A stretch of 64,000 nucleotides of DNA from DATATV01 sp036268615 (GTDB lineage Bacteria > Actinomycetota > Actinomycetes > Mycobacteriales > Pseudonocardiaceae), in NCBI GenBank assembly GCA_036268615.1, contig DATATV010000134.1, positions 1 through 64,000 on the forward strand, in the 5' to 3' direction. Numbering within the stretch: the stretch's first letter is position 1; each line of letters opens with the position of its first letter. The notes beneath the pieces were generated by a model, which was not told where the DNA came from, made no database searches, and saw only the letters and a list, made by a program, of their open reading frames with translations. This document shows positions 45,562-54,596 of the stretch, piece by piece. The translations under genes were made by a program, and so were the position numbers.

Positions 45562-46032
45562 TCAGTGGGAAGCCATGATCTCGGTGGAGATCCACGGCGA
45601 GTCCAGGTCCGCGTCGGCCTCGTCCAACTCGGCCACACCGGCGGCGGCGGTGTAGAGCCGCAGCACCAGGCCGTCCGGATCGGGGAACACGAGCAGTTGG
45701 CCGACGAACCCACGCAGCACCGGGGAGTGTTCGACGCCGACCTCGTCGAGGTGGCGCACCCACTCGTCCAGCGCGACCCGGTCGGCCACCGCGAAGGTGA
45801 TCGGGTCGTAGCCTGCCGTGTTGGCCGCGGCCTTCGGCGCCAGCCGCAACTCCACCGGCACGTCCACGCCCGGCACGGAAAGGATCACCGCGAACAGTCG
45901 ACCGCTCGGGTCGCGGTGATCGAACTCCGGGCGTCGTCGGGCGCCCAACACCCGCTCGTACCAGGTTGCGCTGAGTCGCAGGTCGCGCACCGGGAACTTC
46001 AGGTGGTGCACCCCGGACAGGGTGGGGGACAT
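45562..46032 (-). CDS. VOC-superfamily (glyoxalase/dioxygenase) protein
   Basis: A 156-residue protein with two beta-alpha-beta-beta-beta units. SGVHHLKFPVRDLRLSATWYERVLGA opens the first and carries a metal-position His. DPITFAVADRVALDEWVRHLDEVGVEHSPV and LLVFPDPDGLVLRLY give the second with an acidic metal ligand (E expected, here R/L-rich end). It could be a glyoxalase-like, ring-cleavage or antibiotic-binding protein. It lies divergent from a GntR regulator that may control it. Confidence 0.85.
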   Translation of the reverse strand: MSPTLSGVHHLKFPVRDLRLSATWYERVLGARRRPEFDHRDPSGRLFAVILSVPGVDVPVELRLAPKAAANTAGYDPITFAVADRVALDEWVRHLDEVGVEHSPVLRGFVGQLLVFPDPDGLVLRLYTAAAGVAELDEADADLDSPWISTEIMASH

Positions 46033-46149
46033 GCTGGCCTCGTTTCTGCCCGCCGGTCAGGGATTCTCAGCGGTGGTCGTGTTGTCGTACGGTGGGGCGC
46101 GCTCATCCATTGTGAGCGGCGGCGATCAGGACGACCGAGGAGGCCACCG

Positions 46150-46800
46150 GTGCCAGCGGGTTCGGCGCGGATGCGGAGCGTCGAGGTCGTGTCGACGTTA
46201 CGTACGGACATCGTCAACGGAACCTTCGAGCAGGGCCGGCGACTGACCGAGGACCAACTCAGCGAGCGCTACGGCGTGTCCCGCATCCCCATCCGGGAGG
46301 CGCTGCGCATCCTGCAGAGCGAAGGCTTTGTGCAGGTCACACCCTACAAGCACACTACCGTCGCGGTGCTCGGCGCCGACGAGGCGACCGACCTGCTGGA
46401 GGTGCGGTCCGCGGTGGAGAGCACGGCCATCCGCCGGGCCGCGCGCCGCCCACGGGAACTGCTGCGCCAGGCCGAGGGCATTCTCGCCCGGGGCCTGGCC
46501 GCGCTGGCCGCCGGCGACCTGCCGGCGCTGCCACAGCTCAACACCGACCTGCACACCGAACTGGTCGAGGTGTCCGGCAACAGCAGCCTGGTCGCCATCC
46601 ACCAGCTGATCCGGCACAAGATCCAGTGGGTCTACACGTCCAACATCGAGACCCGGGCGCCACACTCGTGGCGCGAGCACGAGGCGATCATGGCCGCGGT
46701 GGTGGACGGCAATGCCGATCTGGCCGCCCTGCTGATCCGCGCGCACATCGCCCAGTCGGCGATGCACTACCGCTACCGGGACACCACGCCGATCGACTGA
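46150..46800 (+). CDS. GntR/FadR-family (FCD) regulator
   Basis: A 216-residue regulator. The winged helix at residues ~10-75 has STLRTDIVNGTFEQGRRLTEDQLSERYGVSRIPIREALRILQSEGFV. The FCD ligand domain (~85-210) has LLEVRSAVESTAIRRAARR and the His-containing NTDLHTELVEVSGNSSLV, with HEAIMAAVVDGNADLAALLIRAH. GTG 46150 has GGAGG seven bases upstream; ATG 46171 is an alternative. It probably controls the amidase/hydrolase genes downstream and perhaps the VOC gene. Confidence 0.9.
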   Translation: MPAGSARMRSVEVVSTLRTDIVNGTFEQGRRLTEDQLSERYGVSRIPIREALRILQSEGFVQVTPYKHTTVAVLGADEATDLLEVRSAVESTAIRRAARRPRELLRQAEGILARGLAALAAGDLPALPQLNTDLHTELVEVSGNSSLVAIHQLIRHKIQWVYTSNIETRAPHSWREHEAIMAAVVDGNADLAALLIRAHIAQSAMHYRYRDTTPID

Positions 46801-46902
46801 CCCGCCCGGCGGCCCCGTGATACCGGTCATGACCATCACGTGTGGCCGGCGGGACGTGCTTACCTGTGCGGAAGTCCATCAATCACCAGCGAGAGGACCA
46901 GC

Positions 46903-47823
46903 ATGGCCGGGCATCGCCTCGATCCCACCGCGGACACCGTGACCGACGTGTTCTCCCGTGCTCTCGCCCCGGTGCTGACCGTGGACCCGGGCGACACGAT
47001 CACCGTGCACTCGTTGGACGCCTCGGGTTACGTCCGGCCGCAGCAGACGCCCGGTGAGCAGGCGGCCAGGCTGATCGCCAACTCCCGAGGTCACTGCCTG
47101 GCCGGCCCGATCGCGGTGCGCGGCGCCGAACCAGGGTCGATGCTCGCCGTCCGGCTGGTCTCGCTGCGCCCGGACAACTGGGGCTGGACGGTCGCCGGGG
47201 CCAACGACAACGAGCTCAACCGGCGGCTCGGCGTGACCGACGGACCACCGACGTGGCTGCTCTGGGACATCGACGCGGACAAGGGCACCGCCCGCAACAA
47301 CCACGACCTGAGCGTCGACCTCGCCCCCTTCCTCGGGGTGACCGGCCTGACCCCGGCCGAACCGGGCGAGCACTCCACCATTCCGCCGCGTCCGTGCGGC
47401 GGCAACATCGACTGCCGCGAACTCGTCGCCGGCTCGACGCTCTACCTGCCGGTGGAGGTGTCCGGCGGCCTGCTCTGCGTCGGTGACGGGCACGGCGCCC
47501 AGGGCGACGGCGAGGTGTCCGGCACCGCGGTCGAGTGCGGCATGACCACCGAGCTGGAGCTGGGTTTGGTCGCCGAGCCGGCGCTGACCAAGATCCACGC
47601 GGTCACGCCGAGCGGCCGGATCACCTTCGGCTTCAGCACCGACCTCAACGAGGCGATGGCCCAGGCTCTCGACGCGATGGTCGACTGGGTCGCCGTCCTG
47701 TTCGGGGTGGACCGCAAGACCGCGCTCGCGTTGGCCAGCCCGACCGTCGATCTGCGGGTGACCCAGGTGGTCAACCAGGTGTGGGGCGTGCACGCGGTGT
47801 TGCCCGACGGTGCGCTGCGATGA
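46903..47823 (+). CDS. Acetamidase/formamidase family protein
   Basis: A 306-residue beta-rich enzyme of the acetamidase/formamidase family. It shows the N-terminal VDPGDTITVHSLDA, GPIAVRGAEPGSMLAVRLVSLRP, the family block PPRPCGGNIDCRELVAGSTLYLPVEVSGGLLCVGDGHGAQGDGEVSGTAVEC and the C-terminal TDLNEAMAQALDAMVDW. It hydrolyses short-chain amides to ammonia and the acid in the cytoplasm. The ATG at 46903 follows AGAGGACC. It overlaps the next gene by 4 bp (ATGA). Confidence 0.92.
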   Translation: MAGHRLDPTADTVTDVFSRALAPVLTVDPGDTITVHSLDASGYVRPQQTPGEQAARLIANSRGHCLAGPIAVRGAEPGSMLAVRLVSLRPDNWGWTVAGANDNELNRRLGVTDGPPTWLLWDIDADKGTARNNHDLSVDLAPFLGVTGLTPAEPGEHSTIPPRPCGGNIDCRELVAGSTLYLPVEVSGGLLCVGDGHGAQGDGEVSGTAVECGMTTELELGLVAEPALTKIHAVTPSGRITFGFSTDLNEAMAQALDAMVDWVAVLFGVDRKTALALASPTVDLRVTQVVNQVWGVHAVLPDGALR

Positions 47824-48833
47824 ACTGGCCGACCGAGGAGGGTGTCTTCGAGTTGGGCGAGCTGACCGTCGAGTGCGGCGGGCTGATCGCTGATGCCAAA
47901 CTCGGTTGGCAGACGCACGGCACGTTGAACGAGGCGCGGGACAACGTGATCGTCTACCCGTGCAGCTACGGTGCGACGCACACCGACCTGTCCTGGCTGG
48001 TGGGGCCGGCCGGCGTGCTCGACCCGAACCGGTGGTTCGTGGTCATTCCGGACATGTTCGCCAACAACGTCTCCTCCGGCGCGGCCGACACCCCCGACTA
48101 TCCCGCGCTGGTCACCATCCGGGACAACGTGCTGGCCCAGCGCCGGTTGCTGGTCGAGCGCTTCGGCATCAACCGGCTCGCCGCGGTGTACGGCTTCTCG
48201 ATGGGAGCCATCCAGGCGTATCACTGGGCGGCGATGTTCCCCGACCTGGTGGACCGGGCGATCGTGGTCTGCGGCAGCGCCCGCACCTCCGTACACAACA
48301 AGGTCTTCCTGTCCGGCCTGCTGCGCACCCTGGAGGCCGCGCCCGAACACCTCGGTTACGGCCGGTTCTCGGCCGAGCCGACGCTCGCGCTGCGGGCGTT
48401 CGGGCACATCTACGCCGGTTGGGGCCTGAGCCAGGACTTCTACCGTGCGGAGTTGTACCGGACCGCGCTGAACGCACCCGACCTGGACACCTTTCTGCGC
48501 ACCGACTGGGCGGACAACTTCGGCGCGAAGCACGCGGCCAACCTCTACGCGCAGGCATTGACCTGGTACCACGCCGACATCGCCGCCGACCCGCGTTACC
48601 ACGGCGACCTGGCGGTGGCGCTCGCCGCGATCCGGGCCAAGGTGTTGTTACTGCCCGGCGAGACCGACCTCTACTTCCGGGTCGCCGACAACGCCGCCGA
48701 ACTGCCGCACCTCGCGCATGGGGAACTGCGCCCGATCCCGAGCATCTGGGGCCACCGCGCCGGCAGCCCGGCGTCGATCCCCGAGGACTTCGCCTTTCTC
48801 AAGGCTGCCGTGCACGAGTGGCTGGCCGGCTGA
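47820..48833 (+). CDS. Alpha/beta hydrolase, homoserine acetyltransferase (MetX)-like
   Basis: A 337-residue alpha/beta-hydrolase. It has LGWQTHGTLNEARDNVIVYPCSYG near the N-terminus as in MetX proteins, the nucleophile elbow GFSMGA, the Asp in LLLPGETDLYF and the His in IWGHRAGS. MetX proper acetylates homoserine, but the conserved block around the elbow and the missing neighbours metY/metB argue for an acyltransferase or hydrolase of unknown substrate. Coupling to the acetamidase by ATGA overlap suggests joint action on an amide or ester. Confidence 0.85.
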   Translation: MNWPTEEGVFELGELTVECGGLIADAKLGWQTHGTLNEARDNVIVYPCSYGATHTDLSWLVGPAGVLDPNRWFVVIPDMFANNVSSGAADTPDYPALVTIRDNVLAQRRLLVERFGINRLAAVYGFSMGAIQAYHWAAMFPDLVDRAIVVCGSARTSVHNKVFLSGLLRTLEAAPEHLGYGRFSAEPTLALRAFGHIYAGWGLSQDFYRAELYRTALNAPDLDTFLRTDWADNFGAKHAANLYAQALTWYHADIAADPRYHGDLAVALAAIRAKVLLLPGETDLYFRVADNAAELPHLAHGELRPIPSIWGHRAGSPASIPEDFAFLKAAVHEWLAG

Positions 48834-48851
48834 CGCGTCAGCCGGCCAGCC
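48820..48851. terminator. 32-bp perfect palindrome, bidirectional terminator
   Basis: The 16-bp half GGCTGGCCGGCTGACG is followed directly by its exact complement, with no spacer. It covers the stop codon of the hydrolase gene and ends 9 bp from the stop of the convergent alginate lyase gene. It probably ends transcripts from both sides. Confidence 0.8.
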
Positions 48852-48860
48852 CGGCCCGGT

Positions 48861-49685
48861 TCAGGAGCTGTGGTGAATGGACAGGGCATAGAACTGGACG
48901 CGCGCGCCGACCGTGCTGCTGCTGCCGGTGGACTGGTCGTAGTCGCCGGCCTTGAAGTACATCGTGTACCCGTTGAACGCCGAGGGCAGTGCCCAGGTGT
49001 GCTTGGTACCGTTGAGAGTCAGGCTGATCGTGTTGCTGCCGGACAGGCCGATCACGTAGCTCCACGGGGTACCCAGCGGCACGTTGCCGACGGTGTACTG
49101 GATCTCGTTGCCGCCGGCCGGGGTCTGCTCGATGGCCATCTTGATGTCGCCGTTGCTGTAGTAGAACAGTTCCAGCAACGGTTTGGTCGAGCCGGAGTTG
49201 TCGCCGAGGTGGATCTGGCCGACGCAGACGTGGTTGGGGACCTGGGTCGCCTTGACCGTCGCGCTCAGCGTGTGGGTGCCCGGAATGGACCACGCGGCGG
49301 CCGACCCGTCGGTGTTCATCTCCCGCAGCTCGGACCGCGAGTAGCTGGAATTCGGCGTGGTGACCCCGTTTTCCGGGTCCCAGAACTCCATCGAGCCGTC
49401 ACTGGTGTTGGTGTAGAAGTAGCTGTCCTGGAATCCGCTGGAGCCTTCCAGTTTGGCCGGCGAGATCGTCGTGGGCGATCCCGCCGAACCGGTCGGCAGT
49501 TGGAGTTCCCACCGGGAGAGGTCGAAGTTGCCGCCGGGGGCGATCGACGGGCTGAGCGCGGGTGCTGCCACCGGTGCGGCTGCCGCGTCCGCCGAGTTCA
49601 CGGCGAACACGGGGACGAGCAGGGCGATGGCCAACACGCCTGCTCCGGCGGTGAGTGTGCGGCCTCGGATCTGATGGTGCGACAT
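48861..49685 (-). CDS. Secreted polysaccharide lyase family 7 (alginate lyase)
   Basis: A 274-residue exported enzyme. The signal peptide is RTLTAGAGVLAIALLVPVFAVNSADA (about 35 residues). The jelly-roll catalytic domain carries the three PL7 blocks: RSELRE (117-122), QIH (157-159) and YFKAGDYDQ (243-251). It cleaves alginate-type uronans by beta-elimination; QIH usually marks polyguluronate or mixed preference. There is no binding module. The ATG at 49685 has AGGAGGACG upstream. A long inverted repeat lies in its promoter region. Confidence 0.93.
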   Translation of the reverse strand: MSHHQIRGRTLTAGAGVLAIALLVPVFAVNSADAAAAPVAAPALSPSIAPGGNFDLSRWELQLPTGSAGSPTTISPAKLEGSSGFQDSYFYTNTSDGSMEFWDPENGVTTPNSSYSRSELREMNTDGSAAAWSIPGTHTLSATVKATQVPNHVCVGQIHLGDNSGSTKPLLELFYYSNGDIKMAIEQTPAGGNEIQYTVGNVPLGTPWSYVIGLSGSNTISLTLNGTKHTWALPSAFNGYTMYFKAGDYDQSTGSSSTVGARVQFYALSIHHSS

Positions 49686-49712
49686 GGCACGTCCTCCTCA
49701 GCGAATGGTGTT

Positions 49713-49759
49713 CATGTATGTGAATCAGGTCTGGCTCGATATCAGAAATCACATACATG
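49713..49759. promoter_or_regulatory. Spaced inverted repeat upstream of alginate lyase
   Basis: CATGTATGTGA (49713-49723) and its exact complement TCACATACATG (49749-49759) are separated by 25 bp. The region is AT-richer than its surroundings and lies 28-74 bp before the lyase start, a typical promoter-overlapping operator pair. Confidence 0.7.
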
Positions 49760-49897
49760 GCATGTGCCGGAAAGTTAGTAGTGGCAACTGTCCGCTGTCA
49801 ACGGGTTGTGCACGCGCGGGCACCACGAGTTATTAACACGTACGGCGGCGGGTGGATCGGCCGCGGACCTACGGTGCCGGAGTCACAGCTGCCGGAC

Positions 49898-50899
49898 CTA
49901 CAGCGGCCGTGGCCGGTATGCCTCGACGAGCCGGTCCATCGTGGCGCTCAGCTTCTCGTCGACCCGCTGCCGCGCGGGATCGGCGTCGTACCACTCGATG
50001 ATCTCCCGGGCGCCCTGCCGGAACGGGATGACGGGCCGGAATTCGGGCACCACCGAGCGGATCTTCGCATTGTCGAAGATCATGCTGTGCGCCATGTCGC
50101 CGAGTAGCGCGTCGCCCCAGTCCCGGTCGGCCGCGGCGATCGCGTCCGAGGACACATGCACGACGCGCGGCTCGGCCACCCCGGCCGCGTCGGCGAGCGT
50201 GCCGATGATCTGGTTCCACGTCGGCGCCTCGTCGGAGGTGATGTGGAAGCTCTCACCGATCGCGAGCGGATTGCCCAGCAGGCCGACAAAACCGACCGCG
50301 AAGTCGGCGTGGTGGGTCAGTGTCCACAACGAGGTGCCGTCGCCGTGCACGACGATCTCCTGCCCGCGCCGCATCCGGTCGACCACCGTCCAGCCGCCGA
50401 CGGTGGGCACCGCCGTCCGGTCGTAGGTGTGTGACGGCCGCACGATGGTCACCGGGAACCCGTCCTCGCGATAGGCCCGCACCAGCACGTCCTCGCAGGC
50501 GATCTTCTGCCGCGAGTACCGCCAGACCGGGTTGCGCAACGGTGTCGACTCCAGCACCGGCACCCGTCCCGGCGGCGTCTGGTAGGCCGACGCCGAACTG
50601 ATGAACACGTACTGCTTCGTCCGTCCGCGGAACAGTTCCAGGTCCGCCTGAATGTGCTCCGGCGTGAACGCGACGAAGTTCACCACCGCGTCGAAGTCGA
50701 GATCTCCCAGGGCGGCGCGTACGGCGTCGGCGTCCCGGATGTCGGCCCGGTGTTCGTGCGTCCCGGCTGTCACCGGCCGGATCGTGCTGGCTCCCCGGTT
50801 GAGCACGTGCAGTTCGATGCCGACCGACAGTGCCCGCCGGCAGCACGCGGAACTGATGATCCCGGTACCACCGACGAACAACACCCTCACCGGAGTCAC
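49898..50899 (-). CDS. NAD-dependent epimerase/dehydratase (extended SDR)
   Basis: A 333-residue Rossmann enzyme with the NAD motif VLFVGGTGIISSACC, the catalytic YSRQK (YxxxK) preceded by FISSASAY, and the C-terminal GDGTSLWTLTHHADFAVGFVGLLG of sugar-nucleotide-epimerase-like proteins. GTG 50899 (VTPVRVLFVGG) follows AAAGG. It lies 28 bp downstream of a sugar-acid dehydratase gene on the same strand, so it probably acts in the same sugar pathway. Substrate unknown. Confidence 0.9.
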   Translation of the reverse strand: MTPVRVLFVGGTGIISSACCRRALSVGIELHVLNRGASTIRPVTAGTHEHRADIRDADAVRAALGDLDFDAVVNFVAFTPEHIQADLELFRGRTKQYVFISSASAYQTPPGRVPVLESTPLRNPVWRYSRQKIACEDVLVRAYREDGFPVTIVRPSHTYDRTAVPTVGGWTVVDRMRRGQEIVVHGDGTSLWTLTHHADFAVGFVGLLGNPLAIGESFHITSDEAPTWNQIIGTLADAAGVAEPRVVHVSSDAIAAADRDWGDALLGDMAHSMIFDNAKIRSVVPEFRPVIPFRQGAREIIEWYDADPARQRVDEKLSATMDRLVEAYRPRPL

Positions 50900-50927
50900 G
50901 TGGCGACCTTTCCCTTGGTGGACAACG

Positions 50928-52640
50928 TCAGTACGGTTGCCGAGCGATCTTCGAACCACTCGCGCCGGTGAGGAAGTCGAGATCGGCGCCGGTGTCGGCC
51001 TGCAACACGTGGTCGGTGTACAACCGCGTCCAACCACGGGCGAACGACGGCACGGTGAACGACTCGGGTGCCGTCCGCCGCGCCAGTTCCTCGTCGTCGA
51101 CCTCCAGGTGCAGCACGCGGTTGCCGACATCCAGCACGATCACGTCACCGCTGCGCACCAGCGCCAGCGGACCGCCGGCTGCCGCTTCCGGCGCGACGTG
51201 CAGCACCACCGTTCCGTAGGCGGTGCCGCTCATCCGCGCGTCGCTGATCCGCACCATGTCCCGCACGCCACGCTCCAACAGCTTGCGCGGCAACGGCATG
51301 TTGCCCACCTCGGGCATTCCGGGGTAGCCCTTGGGTCCACAGCCGCGCAGCACCAACACCGAGGTCTCGTCCACGTCCAGGTCCGGATTGTCCACTCTGG
51401 ACCTGAAGTCCTCGATGCTGTCGAACACGACCGCGCGGCCCCGGTGGCTGAGCAGTTCCGGGGTGGCCGCCGCCGGCTTGATGATCGCGCCGTTCGGGCA
51501 CAGGTTTCCGCGCAGCACGGCGATTCCCGCCGACGTCTGGAGCGGGTCGGTGCGTGGCCGGATGACCGCCGGGTCCTGGTAGTCGACCTCGTCCAGCCCG
51601 TCCACCAGCGGCCGCCCGGTCACCGTGATCGCCGTGGGGTCCAACAGGTCGGCCAGTTCGCGCAGCACCACCCGCAGTCCGCCGGCCCGGTGGAAGTCCT
51701 CCATCAGGTGCTTGCCGGCCGGTTGCAGGTCGACCAGCAGCGGCACGTCCGCGCCGATCCGGTCGAAGTCGTCCAGGGTGAGCGGCACGCCGACCCGGCC
51801 GGCGATGGCCAGCAGGTGCACCACCGCGTTGGTCGAGCCGCCGATCCCGGCCAGGGTGGTGATCGCGTTGTGGAAGGAGCCCGCGGTGAGGATCTGGCTG
51901 GGCCGCAGGTCCTCGTGCACCATGCCGACGATCCGCCGCCCGGCCAGGTGGGAGAGCTCCAACAGCCTGCTGTCCGGAGCGGGCAGCCCGGCGTTGCCGG
52001 GCATCGCCATGCCCAACGCCTCGGCCAGGCAGCCCATCGTGGACGCGGTGCCCATCGTGTTGCAGTGGCCCCGGCTGCGCACCATCGCCGACTCGGTGGA
52101 CAGGAACTCCTCCTCGGACAACGTGCCCGCGCGCACCTCCTCGTGCAGCCGCCAGCCGTCGGTGCCGCAGCCCAGCGGGCGACCCCGCCACGACCCGGTC
52201 AGCATCGGTCCGCCGGCGATGACCAGCGCCGGCAGATCGACCGAGCACGCGCCCATCAGCAGCGCCGGAATCGTCTTGTCGCATCCGCCGAGCAGCACGA
52301 CGCCGTCCACCGGATTGGCCCGGATCAGCTCCTCGATCGCCATCGCCGCGAGGTTGCGGTAGAGCATCGCGGTCGGCCGCATCTGGTTCTCGCCCAGTGA
52401 GGGCACCGGGACTTCCTGCGGCACCCCGCCGGACTCCCAGATACCGGCCCGCACGTGCTCGGCGACCTCGCGCAGGTGACTGTTGCACGGCGACAGATCC
52501 GACCAGGTGTTGCAGATGGCGATGTGGGGCCGCCCGTCGAAGGCATCCGAGGGCAGCCCACGCCGCATCCAGCCGCGCTGGTGCATCGAGTTGCGGTCGG
52601 CGCCGTGGTACCAGGCCTGGGTGCGTCGTTCGATGGTCAT
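50928..52640 (-). CDS. IlvD/Edd-family sugar-acid dehydratase
   Basis: A 570-residue Fe-S dehydratase. The cluster cysteines are C52 (SDLSPCNSH), C120 (LLGGCDKT) and C193 (GHCNTMGTAS), with C43 as an additional one. The variant SPCNSHL and pattern GGCDKTIPALLMG are those of aldonic-acid (xylonate/arabonate/gluconate type) dehydratases rather than branched-chain amino-acid IlvD. It converts an aldonate to a 2-keto-3-deoxy acid. The ATG at 52640 is taken. With the downstream epimerase it forms a sugar-acid catabolic unit beside a secreted alginate lyase, though direct linkage is unproven. Confidence 0.9.
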   Translation of the reverse strand: MTIERRTQAWYHGADRNSMHQRGWMRRGLPSDAFDGRPHIAICNTWSDLSPCNSHLREVAEHVRAGIWESGGVPQEVPVPSLGENQMRPTAMLYRNLAAMAIEELIRANPVDGVVLLGGCDKTIPALLMGACSVDLPALVIAGGPMLTGSWRGRPLGCGTDGWRLHEEVRAGTLSEEEFLSTESAMVRSRGHCNTMGTASTMGCLAEALGMAMPGNAGLPAPDSRLLELSHLAGRRIVGMVHEDLRPSQILTAGSFHNAITTLAGIGGSTNAVVHLLAIAGRVGVPLTLDDFDRIGADVPLLVDLQPAGKHLMEDFHRAGGLRVVLRELADLLDPTAITVTGRPLVDGLDEVDYQDPAVIRPRTDPLQTSAGIAVLRGNLCPNGAIIKPAAATPELLSHRGRAVVFDSIEDFRSRVDNPDLDVDETSVLVLRGCGPKGYPGMPEVGNMPLPRKLLERGVRDMVRISDARMSGTAYGTVVLHVAPEAAAGGPLALVRSGDVIVLDVGNRVLHLEVDDEELARRTAPESFTVPSFARGWTRLYTDHVLQADTGADLDFLTGASGSKIARQPY

Positions 52641-52834
52641 CGGCTGATCCGTCCCATCGGTTCGATCCGAAACATCGATCAGAACACCGGCGCCACACCG
52701 GATCGCGCGGCCGGCCCCTGATGATCTCGCCGTTGGCGGGCCCGGTCAACCGCTCGCCGGGCCGGTTGGCCTGGTCAGGCCAGCCGCGGGTCCGGTTGCT
52801 AGGTTCGGCGATGTCGTCGGGAAGGGGAGCACTC

Positions 52835-53755
52835 ATGCGAATTCTGGTGGTCGGCGCCGGGGCGACCGGCGGGTTCTTCGGTGCCCGCCTGGCTGCGGCC
52901 GGTCGGGACGTGACCTTCCTGGTCCGCCTCCGGCGCGCCGCCCTGCTCCGCGAGCGCGGCCTACGGCTGGTCGGGCTCGGCGAGCCAGCGGTGCTCACCC
53001 CGCAACTGGTCACCGCCGATACCCTGACCACGAGCTACGACCTGGTCCTGTTGTCGGTCAAGGCCACCGCTCTGGACGAGGCGGTCAAGGACCTGACGCC
53101 GGCCGTTGGCCCGGACACCGCGATCGTGCCCTTTCTCAACGGTCTGGCCCACCTCGACGTGCTGACCAGCACTTTCGGCGCCGAACGGGTGCTCGGTGGG
53201 GTGGTCAAGGTGGCTACCACGGTCGACCAGAACGGCGACATCCGCCGACTCGGCCGGACGGCCGCCGTGGAGATCGGCGAACTGTCCGGCCGGCCCTCGG
53301 CCCGACTCGACGCGGCGGCGGAGCTGTTGTCCGGCGCCGAGTTCACCTTCTCGGTCGTACGGGACGTCATCGCGGCGATGTGGCACAAGTGGGTGCACGT
53401 CAGCTCGGTCGGCGCGCTGACCTGCCTGATGCGCGGCACCGTCGGCGACGTGGTGGCCGTCCCCGGCGGCCCGGACCTGGCCCGGGCGATCGTCGCCGAG
53501 GCGGCGGCGGTGTCCTCGGCCGCAGGCCACCCGGTGCCGGCCGCGGCCCTGAACTTCATCGTCGACCGGGTGACCGAAGCCGGCTCGGCCACCACGTCCT
53601 CGATGTACCGGGACGTGGTGGCCGGCGTACCGGCCGAGGTCGAGCAGGTGTTCGGCGACCTGATCGCCCGCGCCCGTGACCTGTCGGTCGCCACCCCGCT
53701 GCTGGACCTGGCGACCCTGAACCTGCGGGTCCACCAGCACCGGGTGACCGGTTGA
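52835..53755 (+). CDS. Ketopantoate reductase (ApbA/PanE) family protein
   Basis: A 306-residue enzyme. The N-terminal NADP fold has RILVVGAGATGGFFGARLA, the conserved LLSVKATALDEAVKDL includes the family Lys, and NGL precedes the C-terminal helical domain (WHKWVHVSSVGALTCLMRG) with the second conserved Lys. PanE reduces 2-dehydropantoate to pantoate, but actinobacteria carry several paralogues of unknown substrate, so pathway placement is open. The ATG at 52835 follows GAAGGGGAG. It is divergent from the dehydratase and converges on a ClpN-like gene. Confidence 0.9.
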   Translation: MRILVVGAGATGGFFGARLAAAGRDVTFLVRLRRAALLRERGLRLVGLGEPAVLTPQLVTADTLTTSYDLVLLSVKATALDEAVKDLTPAVGPDTAIVPFLNGLAHLDVLTSTFGAERVLGGVVKVATTVDQNGDIRRLGRTAAVEIGELSGRPSARLDAAAELLSGAEFTFSVVRDVIAAMWHKWVHVSSVGALTCLMRGTVGDVVAVPGGPDLARAIVAEAAAVSSAAGHPVPAAALNFIVDRVTEAGSATTSSMYRDVVAGVPAEVEQVFGDLIARARDLSVATPLLDLATLNLRVHQHRVTG

Positions 53756-53762
53756 ACCGGGC

Positions 53763-54371
53763 TCAGCCGGCCTTGCGGTGGTCGTCGAGCAGCCGGGTGC
53801 GCAGCGCGGCACCGGACAGCCCGAGGGCCGAGACGATCCGGGTCGCCGTGGTGTCCTTGGCCGACACCAGCGCCAGCGCGAGGTGCTCGACGCCGATGTA
53901 GTGGTCGTGCAGCGCGAGCGCCTGTCGGAGTGACTGCGACAACGTCTGTTTCGCCTGTTCGCTGAAGGGCGTGTGGCCGCGCCGGCCGGCCGGCACCCGC
54001 CGCATCGACCGTGGCCACAGCCCGCGCGACACCGCCTCCGCTGGTTCCCGCGCGGGCGGGGGAGAACCGGTGAAGTCCGCCTCGATCTTGCTGCGGATCG
54101 CGTCCAGGTCGATGCCGATGGCGGCGAGTGCGTCCTTGTCGATGCCGTCGAACGCGCTGGCCGTGTCGACGGTGCCGAGCTTGGTGATCTCGGCCTCGAC
54201 CCGGTCGGGGGTGAGGCCCTGCTCGTGCAGCATCGCGCTGACCGGGCCGTTGGTGGAGACCAGACCCCACAGCAGATGCTCGCTGCCGATCCGGTCGTGG
54301 GCAAGGCGATCGGCGGACTGCTGGGCCAGGACCACGGTGTTCCGGGCGGAATCCGTGAAGCGTTCGAACAT
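53763..54371 (-). CDS. Clp N-terminal-domain (ClpC-like) stand-alone protein
   Basis: A 202-residue protein made of two Clp_N repeats: FTDSARNTVVLAQQSADRLAHDRIGSEHLLWGLV near the start and SEQAKQTLSQSLRQALALHDHYIGVEHLALALVSA near the end. It lacks the ATPase modules of ClpC. Such proteins occur in actinobacteria and may bind adaptors or substrates of the Clp protease. Its ATG overlaps the stop of a small HTH gene upstream (CGATGATG), implying coupling. Confidence 0.88.
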   Translation of the reverse strand: MFERFTDSARNTVVLAQQSADRLAHDRIGSEHLLWGLVSTNGPVSAMLHEQGLTPDRVEAEITKLGTVDTASAFDGIDKDALAAIGIDLDAIRSKIEADFTGSPPPAREPAEAVSRGLWPRSMRRVPAGRRGHTPFSEQAKQTLSQSLRQALALHDHYIGVEHLALALVSAKDTTATRIVSALGLSGAALRTRLLDDHRKAG

Positions 54372-54592
54372 CATCGCCTCCCGCTGCGTCGGCCGTGCTT
54401 GCGGTGCACGGTTTGTTTGGTGACGCCGAGTCGTTCGGCGATGTCCTGCCAGGACCAGCCCAACTTGCGGGCGTTGTCGACCTGGAGGACTTCCAACTGT
54501 TCGGCCAGTGTGCGCAGGGCGGCGACCGCACGGAGCCCGGTGTCCGGGTCGTTGCTGGCCGCACCCTCGGCGAGTTCGACGGTGGTCTGCAT
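54371..54592 (-). CDS. Small helix-turn-helix protein paired with the ClpN-like gene
   Basis: A 73-residue protein. An N-terminal helix rich in Ala/Leu (LRAVAALRTLAEQLEVLQVDNARKLG) is followed by the helix-turn-helix WSWQDIAERLGVTKQTVHRKH. The start ATG 54592 lies 5 bp from a perfect 16-bp palindrome, so it probably represses its own operon with the ClpN-like gene. ATG 54604 is a possible longer start inside that palindrome. Confidence 0.85.
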   Translation of the reverse strand: MQTTVELAEGAASNDPDTGLRAVAALRTLAEQLEVLQVDNARKLGWSWQDIAERLGVTKQTVHRKHGRRSGRR

Positions 54593-54596
54593 GGAT

